DNA of 64,000 bases from contig JAHHIE010000036.1 of the NCBI GenBank assembly GCA_019358945.1, positions 1 to 64,000 on the forward strand, in the 5' to 3' direction. The notes below the pieces were generated by a model, which was not told the DNA's origin, ran no database searches, and saw only the letters and a list, made by a program, of their open reading frames with translations. The translations under genes were made by a program, and so were the position numbers. This document shows, one piece after another, positions 8,578 through 17,924 of the stretch. Every line of letters starts with the position of its first letter. Positions within the stretch are counted from its first letter, which is position 1. This DNA is from Stenomitos rutilans HA7619-LM2. GTDB taxonomy: Bacteria > Cyanobacteriota > Cyanobacteriia > Leptolyngbyales > Leptolyngbyaceae.

Positions 8578-9885
8578 ATGATACGAGTTGCTTACGATGC
8601 ATCTGTGCTGGGAATGGGTTATCTTAACCCAAAGGCTCGAACGGGCATTTTTCGTATGGTTGAGGCATTGTTATTGGAATTAGTTGCTCATTCTAATTTA
8701 GAGATAAAGGTCATTTCTTTTGACTCAGAATCAACCTTTTGGGATAATATTGGGACATCTTTATATATCAAAAATCTATACCCCTCTCTTGCAAAGAATT
8801 TTCAGTCTGTTTATTCGAGTCGCTTCAACCTGTACGCTTTATACACTCACGTTGTAACGTGGCAGCGATCGTTGATTAAAGCGTCTACTCCAGACCGAAT
8901 CTGGCTTTATAAATCTGCCAGAGCAATGCAGATTCTTTTTGAGAAAGTAGCCAGGCTTGATATGGAAGCTCAGTTTCACTCAGCTTCTTTTGATCTATAT
9001 CATTCACTTTACTATCCACTTCCGTCGCGTGCCATTACTGGAAATATCTCTCGCATTTTGACGGTGCATGATTTAATTCCAGTTCTATTTCCGCAGTTTG
9101 TAATTCCCAGAGTTTATCAGCGTTGCGTGGCGACATTAAATAGCATTGATCGCGATCGTGACTGGATTATTTGCAACTCTCAGTACACTAAACAAGATTT
9201 TTGTGAGTATACCGGGATGGATGGCGATCGAGTCTTTGTCACTCCTTTAGCCGCTGCTGACTTTTTCCAGCCTGTAACCGATACAGCGCTCATTGCATCA
9301 ACCCTGCAACGCCACCAGATTCCCAACTATCCTTACTTACTTAGCTTGGCGACATTGGAACCCCGTAAGAATTTGGGCTTCCTGATTCGCTGCTTCTCAC
9401 AAATTATTCAGGATGCCCCAGCACTTGATCTAAACCTGGTACTGGTAGGCGTGAGCGGTTGGCAGACAGCAGAAATTTTTCAGGCAGCCAGACACAATCC
9501 CCAACTTCGTTCGCGCATCATCTTCACAGGATACCTGCCCGATCGTGACTTGAGTGCCATTTATAGCGGAGCCACTGCGTTCGTCTATCCTTCTTTATAC
9601 GAGGGGTTTGGCTTGCCGCCCTTAGAAGCGATGCAGTGTGGCACCCCTGTCATTACGGCCAGCACTAGTTCTCTACCTGAAGTGGTTGGTGATGCTGGTA
9701 TATTGATCGATCCCACCCAGGAAGACGATCTTTGTCAGGCAATCCTCAACGTTATGCATGACGCTCAACGGCGAGCAGACTTGTCGCAACGGGCTACACA
9801 AAGAGCCAGTCAATTTAGTTGGGCAAGCTGTGCGCAGCAAACCGCCGAAATCTACCAAACTGCGGCCGCTAATTCATCTCAGTGA
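8578..9885 (+). CDS. Family 4 glycosyltransferase
   Basis: 435 residues. The N-terminal GT-B domain starts MIRVAYDASVLGMGY, and TGIFRMVEALL is the usual acceptor-side helix of the GT4 (WbaZ/mannosyltransferase-B-like) group. ILTVHDLIPVLFPQF and ICNSQYTKQD follow. The donor domain shows LSLATLEPRKN, YPSLYEGFGLPPLEAM (EX7E) and GTPVITASTSSLPEVVGDAG. Retaining sugar transfer onto the lipid-linked glycan is the expected role. The specific sugar is not inferable. Residues 40-130 are AT-rich compared with the C-terminal half. The TGA stop overlaps the GTG/ATG start region of the next gene. Confidence 0.88.
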   Translation: MIRVAYDASVLGMGYLNPKARTGIFRMVEALLLELVAHSNLEIKVISFDSESTFWDNIGTSLYIKNLYPSLAKNFQSVYSSRFNLYALYTHVVTWQRSLIKASTPDRIWLYKSARAMQILFEKVARLDMEAQFHSASFDLYHSLYYPLPSRAITGNISRILTVHDLIPVLFPQFVIPRVYQRCVATLNSIDRDRDWIICNSQYTKQDFCEYTGMDGDRVFVTPLAAADFFQPVTDTALIASTLQRHQIPNYPYLLSLATLEPRKNLGFLIRCFSQIIQDAPALDLNLVLVGVSGWQTAEIFQAARHNPQLRSRIIFTGYLPDRDLSAIYSGATAFVYPSLYEGFGLPPLEAMQCGTPVITASTSSLPEVVGDAGILIDPTQEDDLCQAILNVMHDAQRRADLSQRATQRASQFSWASCAQQTAEIYQTAAANSSQ

Positions 9886-9893
9886 CGTTCTTC

Positions 9894-11078
9894 ATGCAAC
9901 TGCTTTACACACTCACAGCCTATCCTCCCTACATTGGTGGCGCACAGCTTCATCAGCATATTCTGGCGCAGCAGTTGAAAACGCGGCATTCTGTGCAGGT
10001 GGTCAGCCATTGGGATCGCAACCGCACAGACTGGCTCTTAGGTACGACGCTACGGGCACCTTCAATCTGTAAGGATTACGTCGTCGATGATATTCCCGTT
10101 CATCGGCTCGGCCTCTCGCTCTGGGAGAAATGCAAGCTAGCTCCCTTTGTGCCGCTGTATTACCCGCTAATGCAGGTGGCACTGCCGCCGACCGCCAACC
10201 TGCTAGAAACCCATATCACGCCCTATGCTGCTAAGGCAGATGTGGTGCATAACATCCGCATTGGGCGCGAAGGCTTGAGCTATGCCTCCTACCAGGCTGC
10301 CCGACGACACGATCGTCCCTTTGTGTTCACTCCAGTCCATCATCCTCGTTGGGTGGGCTGGCGCTATCGAGCCTACCTGCGGTTATATCAGATGGCCGAT
10401 GCTGTGATTGCCCTGACGCAAGCAGAAAAGCGTATTTTAGTAGGGTTAGGTGTGCGTGAGGAACGCATTACGGTCACAGGCGTTGGCCCGGTATTAGCCC
10501 CCACTGCTGATCCAACCGCCTTTCTAAAGCAGTATGGGCTAGAAGGGCCGATCGTCCTGTTTCTAGGACAACACTATCCCTACAAGGGCTATCAGCAGAT
10601 GTTGCAAGCGGCTCCTATCGTGTGGCAGAAGGTGCCAGACGCGCAGTTTGTCTTCATGGGGCCACCCGTCGCTGATTCGGAAAAAGCGTTTGCTCAGGTG
10701 AGCGATCGTCGCCTTCGTCGTCTAGGCAATGTTGATCTGCAAACCAAAACGGATGCACTCGCTGCCTGCACACTGCTCTGCGTTCCTTCCAGCCAGGAAA
10801 GCTTTGGCGGCGTGTATACCGAAGCCTGGAGTTTTGGGAAACCTGTGATTGGCTGCAACATTCCAGCCGTAGCGGAAGTGATCAGCGATCGCGTGGATGG
10901 ATTACTCACAGCCCAAGAGCCGAACCAAATTGCCGATCGCATCCTGCATCTATTAACCCACCCAGTCGAAGCTGCCGCAATGGGAACCTCTGGAAAACAA
11001 AAAGTTGAATCTCGCTTTACGTGGGAAAAAATTGCTGAACAGATGGAGGGCGTTTATCGAGGGTTAGTGAGTGGCTAG
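9894..11078 (+). CDS. Family 4 glycosyltransferase
   Basis: 394 residues from ATG 9894 (product begins MQLLYTLTAYPPYIGGAQ). A GTG at 9882 overlaps the previous stop as GTGA and would add four residues. The N-terminal loop YPPYIGGAQLHQHILA and the C-terminal CVPSSQESFGGVYTEAWSFG (EX7E region) are standard GT4 motifs, and LFLGQHYPYKGYQQML is the nucleotide-contacting turn. It is expected to act on the cytosolic side during repeat-unit assembly. It ends the tightly packed part of the locus; a 200-nt gap of repeated CTCCTGA-type sequence follows. Confidence 0.87.
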   Translation: MQLLYTLTAYPPYIGGAQLHQHILAQQLKTRHSVQVVSHWDRNRTDWLLGTTLRAPSICKDYVVDDIPVHRLGLSLWEKCKLAPFVPLYYPLMQVALPPTANLLETHITPYAAKADVVHNIRIGREGLSYASYQAARRHDRPFVFTPVHHPRWVGWRYRAYLRLYQMADAVIALTQAEKRILVGLGVREERITVTGVGPVLAPTADPTAFLKQYGLEGPIVLFLGQHYPYKGYQQMLQAAPIVWQKVPDAQFVFMGPPVADSEKAFAQVSDRRLRRLGNVDLQTKTDALAACTLLCVPSSQESFGGVYTEAWSFGKPVIGCNIPAVAEVISDRVDGLLTAQEPNQIADRILHLLTHPVEAAAMGTSGKQKVESRFTWEKIAEQMEGVYRGLVSG

Positions 11079-11085
11079 GATTGAG

Positions 11086-11280
11086 AAAGGGAGGCCGAGG
11101 GCAGAAGGTAAAAGGCTAAAGAAGTTGTTAGTTGTTGGTTTTGAGAAGATAGCTGATAGCTGACCGCTAAACGCTGACGGCTAATTCAAAACTCTCCTGA
11201 CTCCTGACTCCTTAACTCTAAACTCTAAACTCTCCTGACTGCTGGCTCCTGACTCCTGACTTCTTAACTCAAAACTCCCC
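11086..11280. repeat. Low-complexity polypurine then CTGACTCCT-type tract
   Basis: The gap between two glycan genes begins purine-rich (GAGAAAGGGAGGCCGAGGG). It then repeats short pyrimidine-rich words (CTCCTGACTCCTGAC, AACTCTAAACTCT) up to the next ATG. The same type of filler recurs at 17.80-17.92, 27.72-27.84, 59.76-59.84 and 63.40-63.60 kb. No gene, promoter or hairpin is apparent. Confidence 0.55.
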
Positions 11281-12060
11281 ATGCCCGCCCTTCCTTCTCA
11301 ATTCATTTTGTATACTCGCGTTGATGCGACGAGTTACACAGATGCTTGCGATCGCATTCAAGTCTGGGCCACTGCAAAACAATCCTGTTACATCGTGGCG
11401 GCAAATGTGCATGTAGTGATGACGGGCTACTGGCATCGATCGTTTCAGAAGGTGGTTAACGGTGCTACGCTAGTCACGCCGGATGGGATGCCGTTAGTTG
11501 TGGGAATGCGACTATTGGGAGTGAAACAGCAACAGCGAGTCTACGGCCCTGACTTAATGCTGGCATGGTGCGATCGAGCGGCGCAGACAGGGATGCCAAT
11601 CTACCTTTATGGCGGCACACAAACCATGCTAGAAACACTTCAGCATAAACTTCAAGCACGTTTTCCAGAACTGGCGATCGCGGGAAGCTATGCCCCACCG
11701 TTTCGTCCACTGACTCTGGAGGAAGAGAAAGCGGATTGCGATCGCATTCACGCGTCCGGTGCGGCTGTCGTCTTCGTTGGGTTAGGGTGTCCCAAGCAGG
11801 AAGAATGGATGGCGCGGCAGCAGGGACTTTTGCAGGTTGTGATGATCGGTGTGGGGGCGGCGTTTAGCTTTCACAGTGGTGAGGTATCGCAAGCACCCCG
11901 CTGGATGATGGCGTGGGGCTTGGAGTGGCTGTACCGCTTTGCGATGGAGCCAGGACGGTTATGGCAGCGCTATCTGGTGAACAATCCTGCTTTTTTAATC
12001 CTGTTTGGCTGGCAATTATTGTGCGATCGACGATCAGGCAAACCCAATCGCAACCGTTAG
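11281..12060 (+). CDS. WecG/TagA/CpsF family glycosyltransferase
   Basis: 259 residues, the usual length for the GT26 family. Diagnostic motifs are VTPDGMPLVVGMRLLG (with the catalytic-region Asp), QRVYGPDLML, PIYLYGG, and VGLGCPKQEEWMA near the C-terminus. Members such as WecG (UDP-N-acetyl-mannosaminuronate transferase) and TagA add the second sugar to a polyprenyl-diphosphate-linked sugar at the membrane. That fits the neighbouring polyprenyl-phosphate sugar transferase, which would make the first intermediate. The substrate is inferred from family only. Confidence 0.88.
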   Translation: MPALPSQFILYTRVDATSYTDACDRIQVWATAKQSCYIVAANVHVVMTGYWHRSFQKVVNGATLVTPDGMPLVVGMRLLGVKQQQRVYGPDLMLAWCDRAAQTGMPIYLYGGTQTMLETLQHKLQARFPELAIAGSYAPPFRPLTLEEEKADCDRIHASGAAVVFVGLGCPKQEEWMARQQGLLQVVMIGVGAAFSFHSGEVSQAPRWMMAWGLEWLYRFAMEPGRLWQRYLVNNPAFLILFGWQLLCDRRSGKPNRNR

Positions 12061-12196
12061 AAACCGCCGTCACTAGAAACCTGAGCGCTAGCGATAACTT
12101 TTGGTGCGGTTTGCGGAATACTCAACCTATTGCCCCACAAGCCTGAAGCCGAAACCATTCAGCATCAGGACTTGCCTTCTCGTGAGCCTCACCGCA

Positions 12197-13624
12197 ATGG
12201 ATCATCCTGGTGCTGCCTACCCAAAAGCAACGGATATTCGTGCCCCGCACAGTATAGAGTGGCATCGACTCTTTCGCTGGCCGTGGCATCGAGCGATCGC
12301 CTTGCTTTTGTGTGATATTGCCGCCGTGGTGATCGCGGGTCGAGTTGCGGCTCACCTCAACCAGTTTTATGCACCGTTACCGCCGCCGCTCATCCTGGGT
12401 ACCTGGTTGGGACTGCCAGGACTGTTCTGGATTTTGATGATCGTGACGCTGCTGCTGTTTGCCCGCAGTGGACTGTACAGCGCTTCGAGCCAGTGGAAAT
12501 ACGTGCGATCGGGCAAGCTGGTGAGTGTTGTTTACCTCTCGGCGCTGCTGCTAGGTTACTTTTATGATCCCAAATTGGCACCCCCGCGATCGCTGTTTAT
12601 CACGGCTTGGGTGGGCAGCGTGGTGCTGGTGATTGGCTTTCGGCTGTTGGCAAGTCTGGTGCTGAAGCAATTTGAACACGTTCAAACCAGAGTCTTTTTG
12701 CTGGCACGGGCAGAACGTCTACCCTCGTTGGCACAGATGCTGAAGCGGCGATCGCACTACAATGTCGTCGGGGCAGTTGCGTCTACCACCAGCATTTCTG
12801 CAACGATTCAAGCCATCTTGAGTTCTGGTGCACAGGAAGTGTTTGCCGAAAATCTGCCGCAAACCGAACTGGCATCGGGCTTGTACTGGCAACTCCGTCG
12901 CGCTGGCATCACGCTCCGGCTGATTCCCTCCAGCGTGGAATTATTACATCGTCGTGGCGTACCCGAAGTCATAGCGGGCATTCCCACACTGCGAATGGAA
13001 GCCACCCTGCTGGGCGGTTGGGATTATCGGCTCAAGCGCTGGCTCGATTTTGTGGGTGCTTTGGTTGGCCTATTGCTGCTGTCACCGCTGTTTCTGGTTG
13101 TGGCGATCGCCATCAAACTATCGTCTCCCGGTGCCGTTTTCTTCTGTCAGGAGCGGATGGGACTGCACGGGCGCGTCTTTCAGATGTGGAAATTTCGCAC
13201 CATGCTTCCTCATGCTGAAGCGTTGCAGGCAGAGCTAGAACAGCAGAATGAAGCCAGCGATGGCGTGATGTTTAAAATTCGGCGTGATCCTCGGATTACG
13301 GCGATCGGGCATTTTCTGCGGCGCACCAGCATTGATGAACTACCGCAATTGTTCAACGTCTTGTTAGGACAGATGAGCCTGGTTGGGCCACGTCCCCTCC
13401 CCTTGCGCGATGTGGAACGGTTTGACCCTTGGCACCACACCCGCCATCAAGTGCTGCCTGGTATAACAGGTCTGTGGCAAGTCTCCGGGCGATCGTCTTT
13501 GGATGCGTTCAACGATGCGGCCCGGCTCGACCTGTACTATATTGACCACTGGTCGCTCAACCTCGACCTCGAAATCTTGCTGGAAACTGTCAAAATTGTC
13601 CTTTGTGGCAAGGGCGCTTACTGA
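12197..13624 (+). CDS. Polyprenyl-phosphate sugar-1-phosphate transferase (exopolysaccharide initiation)
   Basis: 475 residues from ATG 12197; in-frame GTGs upstream (12101, 12182) are less likely. The N-terminal half has four to five membrane spans and a Rossmann-like middle domain. The C-terminal bacterial sugar transferase domain has [45 protein letters not shown] and [13 protein letters not shown]. WbaP/WcaJ-type enzymes transfer hexose-1-phosphate to undecaprenyl phosphate, the first step of repeat-unit synthesis. It is the last gene of the locus, so the initiating enzyme sits at the 3' end. No Wzy polymerase, Wza or Wzc is visible inside the window. Confidence 0.9.
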   Translation: MDHPGAAYPKATDIRAPHSIEWHRLFRWPWHRAIALLLCDIAAVVIAGRVAAHLNQFYAPLPPPLILGTWLGLPGLFWILMIVTLLLFARSGLYSASSQWKYVRSGKLVSVVYLSALLLGYFYDPKLAPPRSLFITAWVGSVVLVIGFRLLASLVLKQFEHVQTRVFLLARAERLPSLAQMLKRRSHYNVVGAVASTTSISATIQAILSSGAQEVFAENLPQTELASGLYWQLRRAGITLRLIPSSVELLHRRGVPEVIAGIPTLRMEATLLGGWDYRLKRWLDFVGALVGLLLLSPLFLVVAIAIKLSSPGAVFFCQERMGLHGRVFQMWKFRTMLPHAEALQAELEQQNEASDGVMFKIRRDPRITAIGHFLRRTSIDELPQLFNVLLGQMSLVGPRPLPLRDVERFDPWHHTRHQVLPGITGLWQVSGRSSLDAFNDAARLDLYYIDHWSLNLDLEILLETVKIVLCGKGAY

Positions 13625-13641
13625 ACGTTGGCTGAATTGGC

Positions 13642-13681
13642 AAAAAAATCACTGCTAGAGAACCGTTCTTTCTAGCAGTGA
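13642..13681 (-). terminator. Intrinsic terminator of tRNA-Leu
   Basis: Read on the minus strand, a perfect 11-bp stem (TCACTGCTAGA with TCTAGCAGTGA, further closed by AAC/GTT inside) is followed directly by seven T residues. It lies 27 nt past the tRNA 3' end. On the plus strand it could also help stop the glycan operon, but the T-run is only on the minus-strand side. Confidence 0.85.
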
Positions 13682-13707
13682 CACGTTTAGGCTGTGTTTC
13701 TTAACTA

Positions 13708-13789
13708 TGGGCGGAGCGAGACTCGAACTCGCAAGCCTTTCAGCGCCGCATTTTGAGTGCGGTGCGTCTACCAATTCCGCCATCCGCCC
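13708..13789 (-). tRNA. trnL: tRNA-Leu (anticodon CAA)
   Basis: On the minus strand a complete class II cloverleaf can be drawn. The acceptor pair is GGGCGGA/TCCGCCC, with discriminator A. The D-arm contains GGAATTGGTAGA. The anticodon stem is CCGCA/TGCGG around loop CTCAAAA, giving anticodon CAA (plus-strand positions 13753-13755). A long variable arm (CGCTGAAAGGCTT) and a T-arm with GAG-TTCGAGT-CTC follow. CCA is not encoded. It would read UUG leucine codons. Confidence 0.96.
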
Positions 13790-14018
13790 GTGGCTTTAGC
13801 TTTCCTACTATACCGGATGAGGCGACGTTAGGGCAACAAGCGAATTTTTGATCACTAACGCCAGAACGCCTGCATCGCAACCGCGAGTGTACCACTGTTG
13901 AGACGCTAGCTGAACGATGCGATCGCCCCTGCTCAGGCCATTGCCACGTCAAGAGCATTCGCTAAGCCCTGCCGCAAAAGCTTGTTGCGTGCGCAGGCAG
14001 GGCGATGGCGCTTACTCT

Positions 14019-14465
14019 CTAGTTGCCAAAAGCATCTTTGATGTTATCAACTGCGCTTTCAACGGCATTCTTCGTTTTGTCGATCGCGTTCTGAGTCCGG
14101 GCGGAGTCTTTATCCGCTTTGCGCTCAATGCGAGCGGCATCTTTCTTGGCCTTGCGTGCAATTGCGCTATCGTTATCCGTTGCACGGTCAACCTTTGCCG
14201 CATTGGTTTTTGCCGTTTTCTTCAGCTTATCGGTTGTATCGCGCACAAACCCTTTGGTACGACCAGCATCTTTACCGGCTTTCCCTTGCACTTCACTACC
14301 TGCATCTGCGGCAGCGATTAAGTGTGCGTTAGGGCTAGCCAGCGCTGCGGTGTCTGTGAAAAAGGAACCTTGCCAGACGAAGGCAATCGCCGATACACAG
14401 AGAATCGCTGCTGTCAGCAAGCGTCCCAGAACAGGTAGCTGTTTTGCAAAGTAATTCAGTTTCAT
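14019..14465 (-). CDS. Secreted LEA-like charged helical protein
   Basis: 148 residues from ATG 14465; an upstream in-frame extension to 14603 lacks support, and GGAG sits 10 nt before the chosen ATG. A hydrophobic segment (LLTAAILCVSAIAFVWQG) followed by a small-residue region suggests a signal peptide or N-terminal anchor. The mature part is rich in Lys, Asp and Ala in a heptad-like rhythm (KVDRATDNDSAIARKAKKDAARIERKADKD), predicting an amphipathic, possibly disordered helix like late-embryogenesis-abundant or apolipoprotein-like proteins. No catalytic motif is present. A role in envelope stress or desiccation is only an analogy. Confidence 0.6.
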   Translation of the reverse strand: MKLNYFAKQLPVLGRLLTAAILCVSAIAFVWQGSFFTDTAALASPNAHLIAAADAGSEVQGKAGKDAGRTKGFVRDTTDKLKKTAKTNAAKVDRATDNDSAIARKAKKDAARIERKADKDSARTQNAIDKTKNAVESAVDNIKDAFGN

Positions 14466-14682
14466 AGAATACAAGCTCCGGTCAATTTTGTACTCTATTT
14501 CTACTTCACTGGGCAGATCGGTCATATCGTTCCTCAGACAGAAGTTCCTTATTGTGCTAAATCCATCCAGGTGAACAGTGCTTTTATCAGAACGGCTGTC
14601 CATCTACGTCTTCGCAAGGTTCCTGCTGCCATCATACGAGTCAGACACAATGCCCTTAATGGCGATTCTCGATCGAGTCAGC

Positions 14683-14817
14683 CATAGCTGAATGGTACTG
14701 AAATAAGCAGAAACTAGCCCCTAAATCCACCAAGTCTGGGAGACTTTATGGTTCGGCTCCCCCAGATTTGGGGGCTGGGGGCGGTTTGGATCATTAAGTC
14801 AGTGCCATTCAGCTATG
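14683..14817. mobile_element. MITE-like element with 24-bp terminal inverted repeats
   Basis: 135 bp bounded by inverted CATAGCTGAATGG-type ends (21 of 24 positions identical: left CATAGCTGAATGGTACTGA, right complement CATAGCTGAATGGCACTGA). The interior is non-coding and contains a GC-rich palindrome (CCCCCAGATTTGGGGG). No clear target-site duplication is visible. The features fit a non-autonomous miniature transposable element, located in the 812-nt region upstream of nrtA. The parent transposon family is not identifiable here. Confidence 0.6.
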
Positions 14818-14873
14818 ACTAGACCAAGCCGGATGCGGTGTGTTGGATGTGGTGAATTCAAACGCAAGCGGTT

Positions 14874-14887
14874 GTAGAAGCTTCTAT
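14874..14887 (+). promoter_or_regulatory. Weak NtcA-box-like motif upstream of nrtA
   Basis: GTAGAAGCTTCTAT matches the NtcA consensus GTA-N8-TAC except for the last base and is nearly palindromic. It lies ~390 nt before nrtA and no good -10 box follows at the usual ~22 nt, so the assignment is tentative. I found no better GTA-N8-TAC between 14640 and 15277. Apart from this and the MITE, I see nothing defined in that intergenic region. Confidence 0.2.
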
Positions 14888-15277
14888 GCTGCCATGTTAA
14901 GTGTAAAGCTTGGGGCGATGGCAGCGAAGGATGATCAGAAGGCATCCATAAGTAAATCTTTGCCTTTGCATGTTAAGTCTCAATGCCTCATTGATTGATC
15001 TTTCAGATCTGTGACGGTAAAGTAATTTCAAGATAGATTTTTGATTATCTAAAAACAAAAATAGATAGATAAAAATCGATGACAAAGGATGAAAGTCTTC
15101 ATGATGCTTTGAGCCACACCTATGATTCTTGGGTTCCTACCAATGTTTGAGCGCGTTTAGCCAGGTAGAACCAGTCATGAATGGTTCATTTTGAACCTGA
15201 ACGGTGTGTCACAAGCCGCTCAGGCACATACTCACGGCCTGTTTTGATTGCAATTTTTACTGGGAGGTTAGAATCCT

Positions 15278-16627
15278 ATGTCTGTGTTTTCAATGCTTTC
15301 ACGTCGTCGCTTTATCGCGATCGCGGGTGCGTCTACCGCAACAACGCTGCTGCACGGCTGTTTGGGAAATCCACCTGAAACGACCAGTGCGGGTCAAGGC
15401 TTGATCGCGGCAAGTCCAGTTGCGGATATCAAGCCAGACGCAATGCCAGAGGTCAAAGTCGCCAAACTGGGGTATCTGCCCATTGTGGAAGCTGCGCCGC
15501 TGATTGTGGCTAAAGAGAAAGGGCTGTTTGCAAAATACGGCATGCCTGATGTTGAAATTGCTAAACAGGCCAACTGGGGTTCGGCGCGGGATAACGTCAA
15601 AATTGGCTCGGCTGGTGGTGGCATTGATGGTGGACAGTGGCAAATGCCGATGCCTTACCTGATTTCGGAAGGCATTATTACAGACAACACAAAGGTACCG
15701 ATGTATGTGCTGGCGCAACTGAATACGCAGGGAAATGGCATTGCAATCGCCAGTAAGCATCTGAGTAAAGGCTTATCCCTCAAGATTTCTGAGCAAGTTG
15801 CTTTCTTTGACAAATTGAAGTCAGGAGGTTCAAAATTTAAGGCGGCTTACACGTTTCCTAAAGCCAACCAGGAATTTTGGATCCGGTATTGGTTGGCTGG
15901 GAACGGCGTTGATCCTGACAAAGAAGTGGAACTGCTGACGGTGCCAACGGCTCAAACGGTTGCCGATATGAAGCGAGGCGCAATGGATGCGTTTAGCACG
16001 GGTGATCCCTGGCCTTACCGAATTGTGGCAGATAAGATTGGGTTCATTTCAGCGCTGACGGCAGAGATTTGGAAAAATCACCCAGAAGAATATCTGGCGA
16101 TTCGGAAGGACTGGGTTGATCAATACCCCAAGGCGACGAAAGCCATTCTTAAAGCGCTGATGGAAGCCCAGCAGTGGTGCGATAACTTTGACAATCGCAA
16201 GGAATTGGCTTCTATTCTGGCAAGGCGTGAATACTTTGGTGTGTCAGAAGCAATTTTGATTGACCCGTTGATGGGCAAATATAATCTGGGTGAGCGATCG
16301 ATTGACGACAAATCAATGGCTCCGTTGTACTGGAAGGATGAAAAGGGCAGCGTGTCCTATCCTTACCAGAGTCATGATTTGTGGTTTTTGACGGAAAGCG
16401 TCCGCTGGGGCTTTTTGCCGAAGGATACGCTGGCGAAGGCAAAGGATTTGATTAAGCAGGTGAACCGCGAAGATCTTTGGCGGGAAGCTGCGAAGGAACT
16501 GGGGGTTGCAGCAGCGGATATTCCCACCAGTACGTCGCGCGGGGTTGAAACGTTTTTTGATGGTGCAACGTTTGACCCTGAGAAGCCACAGGCATATTTG
16601 GATAGCTTGAAAATTAAGCGAGTCTAG
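15278..16627 (+). CDS. nrtA: Nitrate/nitrite ABC transporter substrate-binding lipoprotein
   Basis: 449 residues. The N-terminus [21 protein letters not shown] combines a twin-arginine-like start with a lipobox ending in Cys, so export and membrane anchoring are expected. NrtA and its bicarbonate paralogue CmpA are close relatives. Here [16 protein letters not shown] and [12 protein letters not shown] match the nitrate-binding type rather than the CmpA type (GAHILTPMP, CVGEPWN). The start is supported by GGGAGG 12 nt upstream. It is followed by nrtB, nrtC and nrtD on the same strand, the canonical order. NtcA-dependent nitrogen control is expected from the family, but the site seen is weak. 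Confidence 0.92.
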   Translation: MSVFSMLSRRRFIAIAGASTATTLLHGCLGNPPETTSAGQGLIAASPVADIKPDAMPEVKVAKLGYLPIVEAAPLIVAKEKGLFAKYGMPDVEIAKQANWGSARDNVKIGSAGGGIDGGQWQMPMPYLISEGIITDNTKVPMYVLAQLNTQGNGIAIASKHLSKGLSLKISEQVAFFDKLKSGGSKFKAAYTFPKANQEFWIRYWLAGNGVDPDKEVELLTVPTAQTVADMKRGAMDAFSTGDPWPYRIVADKIGFISALTAEIWKNHPEEYLAIRKDWVDQYPKATKAILKALMEAQQWCDNFDNRKELASILARREYFGVSEAILIDPLMGKYNLGERSIDDKSMAPLYWKDEKGSVSYPYQSHDLWFLTESVRWGFLPKDTLAKAKDLIKQVNREDLWREAAKELGVAAADIPTSTSRGVETFFDGATFDPEKPQAYLDSLKIKRV

Positions 16628-16946
16628 AGGCTTGTTGGCTGGGTTAAGAGGCTGTTTGAAAAATCCTTGCCATCGTGTTTTTAAAGCGTGAGCGGGATTG
16701 ATTTGAGATTGCAACGATTTCTGGCAAACCCGGAATCAGGGGACTTCCCCCCGAACCCCCGCTGCTTGGGAGCCTAACTCCCCCAAACCCCCCGAAAGGG
16801 TTGTCTGTGAGTGCTGTTGACACAACGATGACTTACTTGTGTGAGTTTGAGAGTCGTTACACCAGGGTTTCACAGGCTCTCTAGGCAGCGTTCACACACT
16901 GACAAAGAAGTTGACCATTCACCATTGCATTTGAAGGAGATAGACT
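16628..16946. other. Long nrtA-nrtB intergenic gap, no gene
   Basis: 319 nt containing C-rich runs (CCCCCCGAACCCCC, CCCCAAACCCCCC) and no plausible open frame. The length is unusual within a nrt operon and could hold a processing site or attenuating structure, but I do not see a clean terminator. Confidence 0.5.
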
Positions 16947-17792
16947 ATGACGATCGCCCGTAAGCAACCAACTGCGAAAACGTTTGATTTTCCCTTGCTG
17001 ACTCGTTTTAAGGTGAAAGAACGGTTGGGTGATTTATTTCCACCTGCGATTGCGATCGCCATCTTTCTGGTCATTTGGCAGCTCTTTTCCTGGATTCCTG
17101 GAGCTACGTTGCCGGGGCCGATCAGGGTTGTACAAGAAACATGGACGCTGATCCTCTATCCCTTTTATGACAAAGGCGGCACGGATAAGGGCCTGTTCTG
17201 GCAGGTGTTTGCGAGTTTGCAACGAGTGGCGATCGGCTATACCTTTGCGGCTCTTGTTGGCATCAGTTTGGGCATTTGGGTCGGGTTGAATAAAACCTTA
17301 TCCAAAGCGCTCGATCCCATCTTTCAGTTGTTGCGAACCGTTCCACCGCTGGCATGGGTGCCGATCGCCCTGGCTGCATTGCAACAAAACCAACCTGCGG
17401 CGTTGTTTGTGATTTTCATTACGGCGGTGTGGCCTATCCTCATCAACACAGCCGTTGGGGTACGACAAATTCCACAGGATTACAACAATGTGGCACGGGT
17501 ATTACGGCTATCGCGCAAAAAGTATTTCTTTAAAGTCCTCTTTCCCGCTGCCTTACCCTACATCTTCACAGGTTTACGTATTTCCATCGGTCTGGCATGG
17601 CTAGCCATTATTGCCGCCGAAATTGTGATGTCGGGCATTGTGGGGATTGGCTTCTTTATCTGGAATGCCTACCAAAACAGCCAGGTGAGTGAAATTATTC
17701 TGGCACTGTTTTACATCGGCATCGTAGGGCTGTTGCTGGATAAATTGATGGCTTGGCTTCAAACCAGAATTCTGCCAGAAGAACAGCGGTAA
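16947..17792 (+). CDS. nrtB: Nitrate/nitrite ABC transporter permease
   Basis: 281 residues with about six membrane spans in the BPD_transp_1 fold. The cytoplasmic EAA-like coupling loop is seen around residues 165-195 (RVLRLSRKKYFFKVLFPAALPYIFTGLR), and LRTVPPLAWVPIALA is typical of the SsuC/TauC/NrtB group. AAGGAGATAG lies just before the ATG, a strong ribosome binding site. It forms the membrane channel that accepts nitrate from NrtA and is driven by NrtC and NrtD. Confidence 0.92.
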   Translation: MTIARKQPTAKTFDFPLLTRFKVKERLGDLFPPAIAIAIFLVIWQLFSWIPGATLPGPIRVVQETWTLILYPFYDKGGTDKGLFWQVFASLQRVAIGYTFAALVGISLGIWVGLNKTLSKALDPIFQLLRTVPPLAWVPIALAALQQNQPAALFVIFITAVWPILINTAVGVRQIPQDYNNVARVLRLSRKKYFFKVLFPAALPYIFTGLRISIGLAWLAIIAAEIVMSGIVGIGFFIWNAYQNSQVSEIILALFYIGIVGLLLDKLMAWLQTRILPEEQR

Positions 17793-17924
17793 TGGAAAGT
17801 TTTGAGTGCCAAGTTCTGAGTTTTGAGTTAGCCATCAGCGTTCAGCTATCAGCTTTTTAACCTTTAGCCTCCATCCTTCATCCCTCTGCCTTTAACCGAC
17901 TCCCCACTCTCTACTCCCCCTCCC
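17793..17924. repeat. Low-complexity pyrimidine-rich filler between nrtB and nrtC
   Basis: 132 nt of TTTTGAGT words followed by CTCCATCC/CTCCCC-type pyrimidine runs, of the same style as the other polypyrimidine tracts in this window. No gene or hairpin is evident. Confidence 0.45.

Noticed and set aside
14640-15277. Strong NtcA promoter for nrtA
   Set aside because: No perfect GTA-N8-TAC with a correctly spaced -10 box was found; only a one-mismatch site far upstream, listed at low confidence.
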